A stretch of DNA of 51,042 nt from Bdellovibrionales bacterium. Its GTDB lineage: Bacteria > Bdellovibrionota > Bdellovibrionia > Bdellovibrionales > UBA1609. Positions 27,349-35,217 of this stretch are shown here, one piece after another. The notes below the pieces were generated by a model. It saw only the letters and a program-made list of their open reading frames with translations, did not search any database and had not been told where the DNA came from. How positions within the stretch are numbered: the stretch's first letter is position 1; every line of letters begins with the position of its first letter. The position numbers and the translations under genes were made by a program. Where the stretch lies: assembly GCA_023299885.1 (NCBI GenBank), contig JALZUS010000032.1, forward strand, positions 1 to 51,042, written 5' to 3'.

Positions 27349-28047
27349 ATGAAATTTTTACTTGTTATTTGTGCTGTTGGCTTTCTTGCTGGCTGCACTC
27401 CCTCTACTAAAACTATTAACCCTGAGACCTCACAAACCAATACAGCCACTGAAGCGCTTAACGAAACCCCTGATGCTACAAACAACAAACCTAGTTCTGA
27501 AAAAATTCAAGTAGCCACTTTTGCTGGCGGATGCTTTTGGTGTGTTGAAGCCCCATTTGAAAAAATGGATGGTGTTATCTCGGCGGTTTCTGGATATGCA
27601 GGCGGCATTTCTAAAACAACAAGCTATAGAAAAGTAGCCAGTGGCGAAACAAAGCATATAGAGTCTGTACAAGTTACTTATGACAGTAGCAAAGTAAGCT
27701 ATAATGATTTACTTAAAGTTTTCTGGAAAAATATAGACCCAACAGACAAGGGAGGGCAATTTGTCGACCGAGGACACCAGTACTCAACAGCTGTATTTTT
27801 TCATAATGAACAACAAAAAGCAGATACAGAAAAAAGTATTCAGTATATTAATAGCAAAAAGTATTTCACCAAGCCTGTCGTCACTGATGTAAGGCCTTAT
27901 ACCTTCTTTATTGATGCCGAGGACTACCATCAGGACTATTACAAAAAAAATATTGTAACAGCCGCTAAATATAAGCTTTATAGGTCAGGCTCCGGGCGCG
28001 ACCAGTTTATTAATAAATATTGGAAAGGCAAAGCTTTAGAATTTTAA
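27349..28047 (+). CDS. msrA: Peptide methionine-S-sulfoxide reductase MsrA, lipoprotein form
   Basis: Repairs oxidised methionine (S form). The 232 residues start with a lipoprotein signal, MKFLLVICAVGFLAGC (lipidated Cys16), and a Thr/Asn-rich linker to about residue 52, so the enzyme is envelope-anchored rather than cytosolic. The catalytic motif GGCFWCVE has the active Cys at 62. Downstream are SGYAGG, HIESVQVTYD, FWKNIDPTDKGGQFVDRGHQY and the end with YHQDYYKKN. An AGGAG precedes the ATG. It is a lone gene convergent with the minus-strand exported protein at 28052. Confidence 0.95.
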   Translation: MKFLLVICAVGFLAGCTPSTKTINPETSQTNTATEALNETPDATNNKPSSEKIQVATFAGGCFWCVEAPFEKMDGVISAVSGYAGGISKTTSYRKVASGETKHIESVQVTYDSSKVSYNDLLKVFWKNIDPTDKGGQFVDRGHQYSTAVFFHNEQQKADTEKSIQYINSKKYFTKPVVTDVRPYTFFIDAEDYHQDYYKKNIVTAAKYKLYRSGSGRDQFINKYWKGKALEF

Positions 28048-28051
28048 GATA

Positions 28052-28552
28052 TTAAAACTGGAAACTATAGATACGTCTTTGCTTAGTATCTAAAAATAGA
28101 ATTCTTGCACCTAAGCCTTCATCGCATGTCTCTTGGTATTTTTTAAAACAAGCTGGGGCATAACCATAACGCGCGCCAGTTCCCTTTAAAATAGCTAAAT
28201 ATCTTTTAAGGGTTCTTTTTTCTCTATGAGTGTATTTTTTATGTTTGCCAAAGTATTTTAGCAAATTATTTACATTCATCATGCCCCAGCTATTAGTGCC
28301 ATCATCTATCGCTTTTTTACCAAGCCATTTATAATCGACTAAACCCATAGCTTCACGCACAGGTATCTCTAATAATTGTGAAGCCATCTCTACCATCATA
28401 AAACGCGGATGCCTTGCTGGAAGCTCATAATATTCAAAACCATTAGCCATTTCAGAAAGCTCTACACTTACTAACTCAATTTTTTTAGAGTCCACACCTG
28501 CTAATGCCATTTGTGAAAGTAAGAATGTAAAAATAATTAATAATGATTTCAT
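28052..28552 (-). CDS. Exported protein, function unknown
   Basis: A 166-residue protein with a signal peptide MKSLLIIFTFLLSQMALA. The mature part is basic at its centre (KYFGKHKKYTHREKRTLKRY) and has two cysteines (APACFKKYQETCDEG) that could pair. A helical segment near FMMVEMASQLLEIPVREAMG follows the N-terminus. It ends ILFLDTKQRRIYSFQF, an aromatic C-terminus. No family is recognised. It stands between msrA, on which it converges with a 4-base gap, and queA upstream on the same strand. Confidence 0.65.
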   Translation of the reverse strand: MKSLLIIFTFLLSQMALAGVDSKKIELVSVELSEMANGFEYYELPARHPRFMMVEMASQLLEIPVREAMGLVDYKWLGKKAIDDGTNSWGMMNVNNLLKYFGKHKKYTHREKRTLKRYLAILKGTGARYGYAPACFKKYQETCDEGLGARILFLDTKQRRIYSFQF

Positions 28553-28635
28553 TTATAACCTCCAGTAAGGCTATAAAATAACTAAGACTTTTGTCTGTGA
28601 AAACCTCAACCACGCATAAAAAGACCTTGGTCTGG

Positions 28636-29646
28636 CTACTTCAGCCAAACCGAGAGGTCACCATAACTAAAAAGCTTAAATTCTTTTTCTATCACCCATT
28701 GGTAAGCCTGTTTTACATTTTCCATGCTAGTAAAAGCAAAAACTAAAGCCAGCAATGAAGACTTTGGCTGGTGAAAATTAGTCAGCAAAGCCCCAACAAT
28801 TTTAAATTGGTAGCCGGGGTAAATAAAAAGTTTTGTATGCCCAGCATAAGACTCATCTTCTTCAGCCAGCAAACCTGCAGCATAAGATTCTAAAGACCGA
28901 GTGACCGTAGTCCCCATAGCCCATACTTTGCCTGAAGCCTCTTCTATTTTTTTAATTGTTTCTTTACCTATACTTACAAACTCCGAGTGGAGCTCATTAG
29001 ACACCACATCATCATTTCTTAAAGGCATAAAAGTCCCTAAGCCCACATGCAAAGTGACAGTGCAAACATCAACACCCCTACGCCTTAAAGCCTCTAGGTC
29101 ATCATTTGTAAAATGTAAGCTTGCTGTCGGTGCTGCCGAACTCCCCACACGAGCTGCCCACTCTGTCTGATACCAATCATAATCATCTTGCTGAGCTTTT
29201 CTTTCACCCCTCGCTTTTTGAATATACGGAGGCAAAGCTGGATGGCCATGCTCTAAAAAATAAGCTTCATCTAAAAAAGTACTTAACTTTATTTTTAACG
29301 GAAACCCTTTTTCTACAAGCTGAGCCGTAACTCCGCCTGGTAAATTCAATACATCTCCAACTTTTAATTTTTTTGCCGGGAATAAAGCTGTCCATACAGA
29401 GTCAGCACCAGCATCTAAAAATAAAATTTCTGTGTCATTCTCTGTAAAAATTCTTTTAGGAGTCACTTTGGTGTCGTTCACTACCAACACATCACCAGGG
29501 TTGAATAAATCTAATAACTGCTTTTTTGAAATTTCTGTATTGCTACCGCCTTCATTCACCAAAATACGCGATGGCCTTTGCGGCTTAGTCGCTATCAAGT
29601 GCTGCGGGTAACTATAATCAAGATCTTGTAATGTAAGTGATTTCAT
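28636..29646 (-). CDS. queA: S-adenosylmethionine:tRNA ribosyltransferase-isomerase
   Basis: QueA transfers and rearranges the ribosyl part of SAM onto preQ1 in tRNA, making epoxyqueuosine. The 336 residues include the N-terminal FDYPLP-like segment (LDYSYPQHLIATKPQRPSR), DVLVVNDTKVTPKRI, GHPALPPYIQ, YQTEWAARVGSSAAPTASLHF, TLHVGLGTFMPLR, GTTVTRSLESYA and LLTNFHQPKSSLLALVFAF. It acts directly after Tgt in the pathway; tgt lies 1.4 kb away on the same strand but in a separate unit. Confidence 0.97.
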   Translation of the reverse strand: MKSLTLQDLDYSYPQHLIATKPQRPSRILVNEGGSNTEISKKQLLDLFNPGDVLVVNDTKVTPKRIFTENDTEILFLDAGADSVWTALFPAKKLKVGDVLNLPGGVTAQLVEKGFPLKIKLSTFLDEAYFLEHGHPALPPYIQKARGERKAQQDDYDWYQTEWAARVGSSAAPTASLHFTNDDLEALRRRGVDVCTVTLHVGLGTFMPLRNDDVVSNELHSEFVSIGKETIKKIEEASGKVWAMGTTVTRSLESYAAGLLAEEDESYAGHTKLFIYPGYQFKIVGALLTNFHQPKSSLLALVFAFTSMENVKQAYQWVIEKEFKLFSYGDLSVWLK

Positions 29647-29688
29647 TGGGCATTTTGTAACACCCTAGGCCCTGCCCAACAAGAGATA

Positions 29689-29862
29689 TTAGGCCGCTGT
29701 CCCCATAGCTAAGTCTTCAAGCTTATAAAGCAACTGCTGTGCCCTAGTATGTATATTTTTACGCGTCACTGAGTCTTCAGCCACCTCTAAAAGACTTTTT
29801 AGCCACTCAAGCTCTTTTATAATTTCGTTTTCTATAGATATTTTTTTTTGGAAGAAACCCAT
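29689..29862 (-). CDS. 57-residue protein, function unknown
   Basis: A short complete frame, start ATG at 29862 with an AAGGA box seven bases upstream, stop TAA at 29689. The protein begins MGFFQKKISIENEIIKELEW and is amphipathic and helical throughout (LKSLLEVAEDSVTRKNIHTR, then AQQLLYKLEDLAMG), suggesting a small helical-hairpin or coiled-coil protein. It lies 42 bases upstream of queA on the same strand and may be co-transcribed with it. No family is recognised. Confidence 0.65.
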   Translation of the reverse strand: MGFFQKKISIENEIIKELEWLKSLLEVAEDSVTRKNIHTRAQQLLYKLEDLAMGTAA

Positions 29863-29885
29863 TAACCATCCTTGTCATCATCAAG

Positions 29886-29984
29886 CTAAAAGCCAATTAT
29901 TTAGCTTTTAGGGCCTAAGCCCGGGGATCCGTCCCCACTCCCTCAACGCTTCCGTGCGCCTCATATATAAGACGGATCTTTTTT
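29886..29984 (+). ncRNA. GC-rich run of hairpins ending in a terminator-like stem
   Basis: Three adjacent hairpins stand out from the AT-rich surroundings: CTAAAAGC/GCTTTTAG (29886-29893 with 29904-29911), GGGC/GCCC (29911-29914 with 29919-29922) and GGGGA/TCCCC (29923-29927 with 29932-29936, loop TCCG). GATCCGTC (29926-29933) can pair instead with GACGGATC (29971-29978), which is followed by six T. The last two pairings exclude each other, as in attenuators. It could be a small RNA or leader on the plus strand, or simply the 5' leader of the 57-residue gene on the minus strand. No known RNA family is recognised. Confidence 0.4.
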
Positions 29985-30129
29985 GATTTTAGGTTAATTT
30001 ATCTACAATAAATGGCTAAAGGTCTTAAAAAGGCAGCCTTTAGCCAAGCCTGGCACCATAAATATAAAGATACTGAAGTTAAAAAACCAGTAGCTCATTG
30101 GGCTTGTATTTGATAGAAATAGCCTTCAT

Positions 30130-30216
30130 GCGCCAGTGCTGGAATTGGTAGACAGGCTACGTTGAGGTCGTAGTGTTCGTAAGGACGTGGAGGTTCAAGT
30201 CCTCTCTGGCGCACCA
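30130..30216 (+). tRNA. tRNA-Leu (anticodon GAG)
   Basis: The acceptor stem GCGCCAG (30130-30136) pairs with CTGGCGC (30206-30212), followed by A and an encoded CCA. The anticodon stem CTACG/CGTAG encloses loop TTGAGGT with anticodon GAG at 30164-30166, reading CUC and CUU leucine codons. The long variable arm is typical of class II leucine tRNAs, and the T-arm has GGTTCAAGTCC. Confidence 0.97.
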
Positions 30217-30382
30217 AATGTCAAGCTGTTCGAACCGATACACATATATCAGCTCCGCTATAAACTTTCTAGAAAAAGCGACCCTAAAGAAATTATTTTT
30301 GGTGTCTCAATTTGATTCGCTTTGAGCACTAAACATCTTTTATTGTTTAATAATATATAAAAATTTAATAAAATTATCTGCT

Positions 30383-30944
30383 ATGGGCTTGATGGTACTT
30401 AAAAACAATAAAGGCTTTTCTTTGGTAGAACTTATGGTTGTTGTTGCTATCATTGGTGTTTTATCTGCCGTTGCCGTACCACAGTTTCAAAAGTTTCAAA
30501 GAAAAGCAAAGTGAAGGCAAAGCTTTGCTTTCAAGTGCTTATACAGCTCAAAAAAATTTTCGTGCAGAATCAGGGTCCTACTATTCTAATTTATGGGTAA
30601 TAGGATTTGAACCCGTAGGTAAAGTATCATATCGAGTGGGCTTTGGAACCGATGGGGTTCTACCAATAGACCTGCCCGGGTACACATCCTCACCTCTTAA
30701 GAGTGCTAACAACAGAAGTACTCTTTTTTTATGTGGACTATCCTACCCAGATGGGCAAAGCCAAGACTGCTGGCAACATCAAGAAACAACGGCCAGCCTC
30801 CTCGGCAGAGGTACATTTGTTACAACAAATACCTTTCTTATGCTTGGAAGAATTAGAGAAGATGTTTTAGGAGGCGACTCGGAAGACCGCTGGTCTATTA
30901 ACCAACGCAAAGAGCTTATTCACTTAATTAATGGCACCTTATAA
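30383..30944 (+). pseudogene. Type IV pilin gene interrupted by a frameshift
   Basis: From the ATG at 30383 the frame encodes a prepilin leader and the conserved N-terminal helix: KNNKG, then FSLVELMVVVAIIGVLSAVA with Glu at mature position 5, then VPQFQKFQRKAK and a TGA at about 30512. The rest continues in the +1 frame from KQSEGKALLSSAYTAQKNF through a pilin-like globular domain with a C-terminal Cys pair (CGLSYPDGQSQDC), to the stop at 30942-30944. Joining the two gives a full major-pilin-type protein of about 185 residues. Loss of one GCAAA unit from a former AAAGCAAAGCAAAGTG would explain the shift. It may be a true pseudogene, a phase-variable state or a sequence error. The globular domain appears otherwise intact, so the change is recent. 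Confidence 0.85.
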
Positions 30945-31077
30945 AAAAAGACAGGTTAATGACCTAGCAAGAACAAATGTTGCCATAAATAGACTTTATT
31001 CATAAAAATTTGAGCACCTACAGAAATCGCCGATGAATCATACTGAAACAAGTTTTTGACTCGTCTAAAGGATTTTT

Positions 31078-31488
31078 ATGCTCAGAACCCCTTTATTACT
31101 AATACTATTTTCAATAGTTATTATAGCCGGACAGAACGCGAAACAAGCTGCTAATGCTAAAGAAGTAGCTAAGGCTAAAGAAGACGCTAAAGCTACAAGC
31201 ATAAGTAAAATAAAAAAACATTTTATGGCTGGAGACTATTCCAAATGCCTTAATGAGACTTCTAAACTCCACCTCATAGATAAGCCAAGCCAGCACAGTA
31301 CAGACCTAATGTATCTTTGCCAGGCTGCTATAAAAAGAAAAGTTTTAAAAGACTCTTATAAAGCTAAACAGCAATCTCAGCAGCAAAATGGAAATAAAAT
31401 AAAACATAATAAAGCTTACGCGGATGCACCCCGTGTACCGGCGGCTAAGGGCTTTTTCAATCTAAAGCCCTATAACAAAAAGAATTAA
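31078..31488 (+). CDS. Lysine-rich exported protein, function unknown
   Basis: A 136-residue protein with a hydrophobic signal-like start (MLRTPLLLILFSIVIIAGQ) and an Ala/Lys-rich repeat-like segment (NAKEVAKAKEDAKA). The centre resembles a short helical repeat unit (HFMAGDYSKCLNETSKLHLI, then LMYLCQAAIKRK, two cysteines), followed by a Gln/Lys/Asn-rich tail. The AAAGGA box five bases before the ATG supports the start. The central part could be a TPR-like hairpin. It lies downstream of the broken pilin gene, convergent with the next gene. Confidence 0.6.
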   Translation: MLRTPLLLILFSIVIIAGQNAKQAANAKEVAKAKEDAKATSISKIKKHFMAGDYSKCLNETSKLHLIDKPSQHSTDLMYLCQAAIKRKVLKDSYKAKQQSQQQNGNKIKHNKAYADAPRVPAAKGFFNLKPYNKKN

Positions 31489-31495
31489 CTAAAGC

Positions 31496-32083
31496 TTAAA
31501 AAGCAATTCTAGATCCAATTACAAATGAGATACCTTCAGCTAAATCAGGCTGCCCTGGCAAATCTTCTAATGGACTAAATCCAAAACGCCACCTTAAACC
31601 AATATGTACAGAAGACTTTGACGGCTCTTCATTATCGCCAAATAAGCTATGGAAAGCTAAGCCACTTTCAAGAACACCACCCACATGAATACTTTCATCA
31701 ATATCATCATCATACTGAGTGGCATCAATAGCCACTTTACCATATTGAGTAATATGATTTCTAAAAAACTGAGCCTGAGCTATTATGCCCAGCATAGCTT
31801 CTATATTAAAGACTTCTTCTTCAACATTAGCCTGCCCTGCAAGCTCTACGTTAGCTACAGTGTTAGCGCCTAAGGTTCCAAAGAAAGACCAATAATGCCT
31901 TGAGCTAGATCTTAATTTAAAAACTTTTGGAGTGATTAAACCTATTTCTATAGTTTCACCATCACGATAAGCATTAGCATTAATTTCAAACTTAAAATTT
32001 TCACTCCCTCGCGGTGCCTCAACAACTGATGACCAACTTGTAGCTGAAAATAAAATAGCAGCGATAAAACATAAAACTCTCAT
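31496..32083 (-). CDS. Small outer-membrane beta-barrel-like protein
   Basis: A 195-residue exported protein with signal peptide MRVLCFIAAILFSATSWSS. The mature part alternates hydrophobic and polar residues in strands (FKFEINANAYRDGETIEIGL, HYWSFFGTLGANTVANVELA, SSVHIGLRWRFGFSPL) and ends in GSRIAF, the terminal Phe pattern of outer-membrane barrels. A GGAG box precedes the ATG. The function is unknown; its gene converges on the Lys-rich protein gene with a 7-base gap. Confidence 0.65.
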   Translation of the reverse strand: MRVLCFIAAILFSATSWSSVVEAPRGSENFKFEINANAYRDGETIEIGLITPKVFKLRSSSRHYWSFFGTLGANTVANVELAGQANVEEEVFNIEAMLGIIAQAQFFRNHITQYGKVAIDATQYDDDIDESIHVGGVLESGLAFHSLFGDNEEPSKSSVHIGLRWRFGFSPLEDLPGQPDLAEGISFVIGSRIAF

Positions 32084-32181
32084 AATAACTCCTTAATTAA
32101 GAAAATTTATTATAAAGGGTTTTCATGAATTTGTTGAAAACATACATAAAAATTAAACTTTAATCTTGCTTGTGACTTACC

Positions 32182-32658
32182 TTAATGAAACAAAATCCCT
32201 TCATAGGCAATAATGTTACCCACTCTAATAGAGACCTTATCATTATCTCTCGGTACGAAATAAGGAAGGGCCACAAATTTTAATTTATTAAGCTTTATAT
32301 CTTTTGGCCTAATTATAATATCTTTACCTGACTCAGGCACAACTTGCCTAATAGCTTGAACTTCTGTCGACACCATAATTTTTGCCATTAATTTTCCGTT
32401 AATTAAAAACTCAACTGTCTTACCAGCAAAAACATTTAAAGGCCCCACATTAATTTCTACTTGGGGATATGACTTTTTATATTTTTTCAGATGAAGCTTA
32501 CCCAAAATCCTATCTTTGTCGTCACCAAAAAGCCTAGCTTCATAGGTCCACAGCTTCACATTTCTATTAAAAAATATAAGTAAAATAAGGCAGCCCACAT
32601 AGAAGTACCAAGGCAAATAAGCAGCTATTTCATAAGCTTTTGATACATAGGTTTCCAT
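32182..32658 (-). CDS. Membrane-anchored protein, function unknown
   Basis: A 158-residue protein with one N-terminal membrane helix (about 15-31, YFYVGCLILLIFF) and a beta-rich remainder (VEINVGPLNVFAGKTVEFLI, VSIRVGNIIAYEGILF). The regular 8-10 residue strands suggest a compact beta-sandwich facing one side of the membrane. No motif or family is recognised. It is separated by 98 bases from the barrel gene downstream and is divergent from the porin-like gene at 32833. Confidence 0.6.
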   Translation of the reverse strand: METYVSKAYEIAAYLPWYFYVGCLILLIFFNRNVKLWTYEARLFGDDKDRILGKLHLKKYKKSYPQVEINVGPLNVFAGKTVEFLINGKLMAKIMVSTEVQAIRQVVPESGKDIIIRPKDIKLNKLKFVALPYFVPRDNDKVSIRVGNIIAYEGILFH

Positions 32659-32832
32659 GGGCTAATTATCCTATAAAAAGGGCATTATTCATATTTTTAT
32701 ATAGGATTTGTTTAGCAATGAGACGTTTGTCATGCCAGGGCCAATATGCAGGTCGTTATGCCTTTGAATTTATCTAGACAAACTTAGGCCTGGTGCTAGC
32801 ATTTAAGTCATACATTACAAGGAGTAATTATT

Positions 32833-33429
32833 ATGAAAATAGTATTATCATTAATTATATGTGTATTTGCACTTCCAACATTAGCAGGACAAGGCAGCTA
32901 CTTTAAAGGTGGATTAGGTTACTCTATTGGTGGCGAGACTGAATCAGACATTAACGAAGTAGGCTTTGCACCCTTTAAAGAAAGTGGAGATTTAGACAAT
33001 GCTTTTATTCACCCCCTACTAATAGCTTATGGCACTTACCTATCTGATTCTGCAGCCGTCGAGTTTGAACTTACTTATCGAGATAACGAGTATACTACTG
33101 AAGATAACAATACAGGCGACTTAAAAACACTACTTCTTGGTGTTAACGGAATCTTTCATACCAACTTTGAAAACTCTCCTGTAAAACCTTTTATTGGCGC
33201 TGGCTTGGTGGTTGGAAATTATGAAATTGGTGATCTAGATTCAGAGTTTGGAGCTGGGCTACAAGTTATAGCTGGGTTAGATTTATTAATGAATCAAAAA
33301 TCAAGCATTGGGCTAGAGCTGCGTCACCATATTCAAGTTATATCGCCTGAAACAGACCTCTCAGGCGATAAGATTGAAACAGACCTAACTATGACGGACC
33401 TATTAGTAACTTACAAAGTAAGCCTGTAA
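32833..33429 (+). CDS. Outer-membrane beta-barrel protein (OmpA/OmpX-like, 8-stranded type)
   Basis: A 198-residue protein with signal peptide MKIVLSLIICVFALPTLAG. Strands typical of small barrels follow (SYFKGGLGYSIGG, AAVEFELTYRDNEY, KTLLLGVNGIFHTNF, VKPFIGAGLVVGNYEIG, LQVIAGLDLLMN, SSIGLELRHHIQVI, TDLLVTYKVSL). The motif PFIGAGLVVG is common in this superfamily. There is an AAGGAG box about eight bases before the ATG. It is followed by a strong terminator, so it is probably monocistronic. Confidence 0.75.
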   Translation: MKIVLSLIICVFALPTLAGQGSYFKGGLGYSIGGETESDINEVGFAPFKESGDLDNAFIHPLLIAYGTYLSDSAAVEFELTYRDNEYTTEDNNTGDLKTLLLGVNGIFHTNFENSPVKPFIGAGLVVGNYEIGDLDSEFGAGLQVIAGLDLLMNQKSSIGLELRHHIQVISPETDLSGDKIETDLTMTDLLVTYKVSL

Positions 33430-33471
33430 CCAGCCAAAGTAAGCTTGTAATCAAACACTACCCAAAAAAAC

Positions 33472-33503
33472 AAAAAAGCCAGTTTTTAAAACTGGCTTTT
33501 TTT
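33472..33503. terminator. Bidirectional intrinsic terminator
   Basis: GCCAGTTTT (33478-33486) pairs with AAAACTGGC (33488-33496), with a T-run on the 3' side and an A-run on the 5' side. It lies between the converging beta-barrel gene and the minus-strand acidic protein gene and can serve both. Confidence 0.9.
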
Positions 33504-33524
33504 ATGCTTTAAAAAACTGAGCTT

Positions 33525-33806
33525 CTAGAAATCTCCGAAAGCATCAATATTATCTCCGCCATCAGAAAAGCCTCCAAAAGCGTCCGTATCACTATCAGAC
33601 TCTTCAAAGTTAGCTGACCCTACTTCTACTTCTTCAAATGTAGTGATATTGCCTCGCTTTACTCTTCGCGTTTCTGTAACAACACCATCAGTCTGCTGGT
33701 TTTCAGATAGTCTTTTAGCGTCTGGCCCTACAGCTTTTGCACAATCGCTTGCAAAAGAAATATGAGATACAGAAAAAAGTAATAATGCTATAGCAAGTGC
33801 TTTCAT
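33525..33806 (-). CDS. Small acidic exported protein with DAFG repeats
   Basis: A 93-residue protein with signal peptide MKALAIALLLFSVSHISFAS. The mature part begins DCAKAVGPDAKR and ends in a strongly acidic, Gly/Phe/Asp-rich tail with the repeat DAFGGF ... DAFGDF. A central VTETRRVKRGN is basic. An AAGGAG-type box precedes the ATG. The tail may bind metal or surface partners, but this is a guess; no family is recognised. Confidence 0.6.
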   Translation of the reverse strand: MKALAIALLLFSVSHISFASDCAKAVGPDAKRLSENQQTDGVVTETRRVKRGNITTFEEVEVGSANFEESDSDTDAFGGFSDGGDNIDAFGDF

Positions 33807-33892
33807 AGAGGGCTCCTTAGGGCTTAAAGGTAAAATACCTTATATTTAGCCACCACCCAATAGGGAATGTAATAATGATATTACTGAAAAAT

Positions 33893-33901
33893 TGTTATAC
33901 A
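33893..33901 (+). promoter_or_regulatory. Extended -10 box directly before pgi
   Basis: TG-T-TATACA matches an extended -10 element and ends nine bases before the ATG at 33910, with no ribosome-binding site between. Transcription from it would give a leaderless or nearly leaderless mRNA. Confidence 0.4.
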
Positions 33902-33909
33902 GTTTTTCT

Positions 33910-35115
33910 ATGCTAAATATCATTGAAACAAGCCAAGATAGCCCTCAAGAGCTCGTAAAAGAGCTTAACCAGCACTTATTAAAAATTATTGGCACCCAAA
34001 ACTATGTAACCACGGCCCTAGATAAACAGACATATACAAAATGTATAGAGGAAGCTCAGCGCATAAAATCAACGGCCAGTCATTTATGCGTTGTTGGCAT
34101 GGGCGGAAGCAGCCTCGGAGCCAAAGCTATTCATAAAACTTCTGATGGTCCCCTTAGTTTTTTTGACACCCTAGATCCAACTATTTTTGAAGATGAGATC
34201 GGTAAACTTGATGATATTGAAAGCACTCATTGGCTTATTACCTCTAAAAGCGGAAACACTGTAGAGACTATAGCCATGACTTCACTCCTGGAAGAACTTT
34301 ATGAGCATAATGGACTTTCATTATCTAAAAACTGTACGCTCTTATGCGAAGACAAAGAAAGCCCGTTACATCGCTGGGCAAAAAAAAATGAGGTTTACTG
34401 TGTTTATCTTGATTCTGATATTTGTGGTCGTTTTTCTGTACTCAGTCCGGTCGGACTAATACCTGCAGCTTTTTGCGATATACCTATTGATGAGTTTTTA
34501 GATGGTATTGAGTGGGCTACACAAAATACTTATTTAATTACAGAGCTTGCAGCTCAAAGCATTAGTTTTTTTAACAAGCAGCCTACAACCACCTACTTTT
34601 GGTTTTACACAGACTTGCTTTCTTTATTTGGAAGCTGGCTGCAACAGCTTTGGTCAGAGTCTCTTGGCAAAATAAAAAAAGACCAACAGTCTTCGTTTCC
34701 AATAATCCTCAGAGGGCCTGCTGACCAACATTCTGTATTGCAACAGCTTTCTGATAGCCCAGCCACTCAACAAATAGTTTTTGTAACTGTGGCCGAACAC
34801 TACTCGGACCCACAAATCTCTAATAGCGATGACCCTAAAAAACTTTCTAACCTTTTAAACTGGAAACCAACAAGCCTCGTCGAGCTTATAAACAAACAAG
34901 CAGAAACCACAATGGCTTCACTCAAAGAGCAAGGTAAAAATTGTTTACATATAGAAATTGATGAGCTCTCACCCGCCTCACTGGGCGCACTCTTTATAAG
35001 TTTTGAATTGATCGTTTCTGTTATAGGAAAATATTCAGAGTTAGAAACTTATACACAGCCCCATGTTGAGTTTAGTAAACAAAAGCTTAAGCAATGGTTA
35101 AGTGATCAGCAGTAA
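33910..35115 (+). CDS. pgi: Glucose-6-phosphate isomerase
   Basis: Interconverts glucose-6-phosphate and fructose-6-phosphate. The 401-residue protein, counted from the ATG at 33910, has both SIS sugar-phosphate sites: VVGMGGSSLGAKAIHK near 64-79, TSKSGNTVETIAM near 116-128, GRFSVLSPVGLIPAAF, the catalytic region LQQLWSESLGK and the C-terminal HVEFSKQKL. It is shorter than the roughly 550-residue enterobacterial form and fits the compact bacterial type. A TTG six codons upstream is open in frame, but ATG is preferred. No ribosome-binding site is visible; an extended -10 box lies just upstream. Confidence 0.92.
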   Translation: MLNIIETSQDSPQELVKELNQHLLKIIGTQNYVTTALDKQTYTKCIEEAQRIKSTASHLCVVGMGGSSLGAKAIHKTSDGPLSFFDTLDPTIFEDEIGKLDDIESTHWLITSKSGNTVETIAMTSLLEELYEHNGLSLSKNCTLLCEDKESPLHRWAKKNEVYCVYLDSDICGRFSVLSPVGLIPAAFCDIPIDEFLDGIEWATQNTYLITELAAQSISFFNKQPTTTYFWFYTDLLSLFGSWLQQLWSESLGKIKKDQQSSFPIILRGPADQHSVLQQLSDSPATQQIVFVTVAEHYSDPQISNSDDPKKLSNLLNWKPTSLVELINKQAETTMASLKEQGKNCLHIEIDELSPASLGALFISFELIVSVIGKYSELETYTQPHVEFSKQKLKQWLSDQQ

Positions 35116-35147
35116 GTACTACCTAGGTCCAAGCCTTACTCTTTTTT
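35111..35147 (+). terminator. Possible terminator after pgi
   Basis: AGTAAG (35111-35116) can pair with CTTACT (35135-35140), with T6 following at 35142-35147. The stem overlaps the pgi stop codon and is short with an 18-base loop, so the call is weak. Confidence 0.4.
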
Positions 35148-35217
35148 AGTCTAGTATTCTGTTTAATAGCTGTTAGGCCTAAAGACGGTTTATTTAATTA
35201 ATGTAAAACTAAAGTCG

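Noticed and set aside
29926-29984. SRP RNA (4.5S) or tmRNA in the GC-rich block near 29.9 kb.
   Set aside because: The SRP motif GGAAGCAGC and tmRNA tag or tRNA-like ends are absent on both strands.
30130-30216. tRNA-Leu as an integration site for a mobile element.
   Set aside because: No integrase, no repeat of the tRNA 3' end and no foreign gene set follow.
30383-30944. Programmed +1 frameshift at AAG TGA in the pilin gene, as in prfB.
   Set aside because: No slippery site or upstream Shine-Dalgarno-like stimulator is seen, and a +1 slip there would skip the conserved QS residues; deletion of a 5-base unit explains the sequence better.
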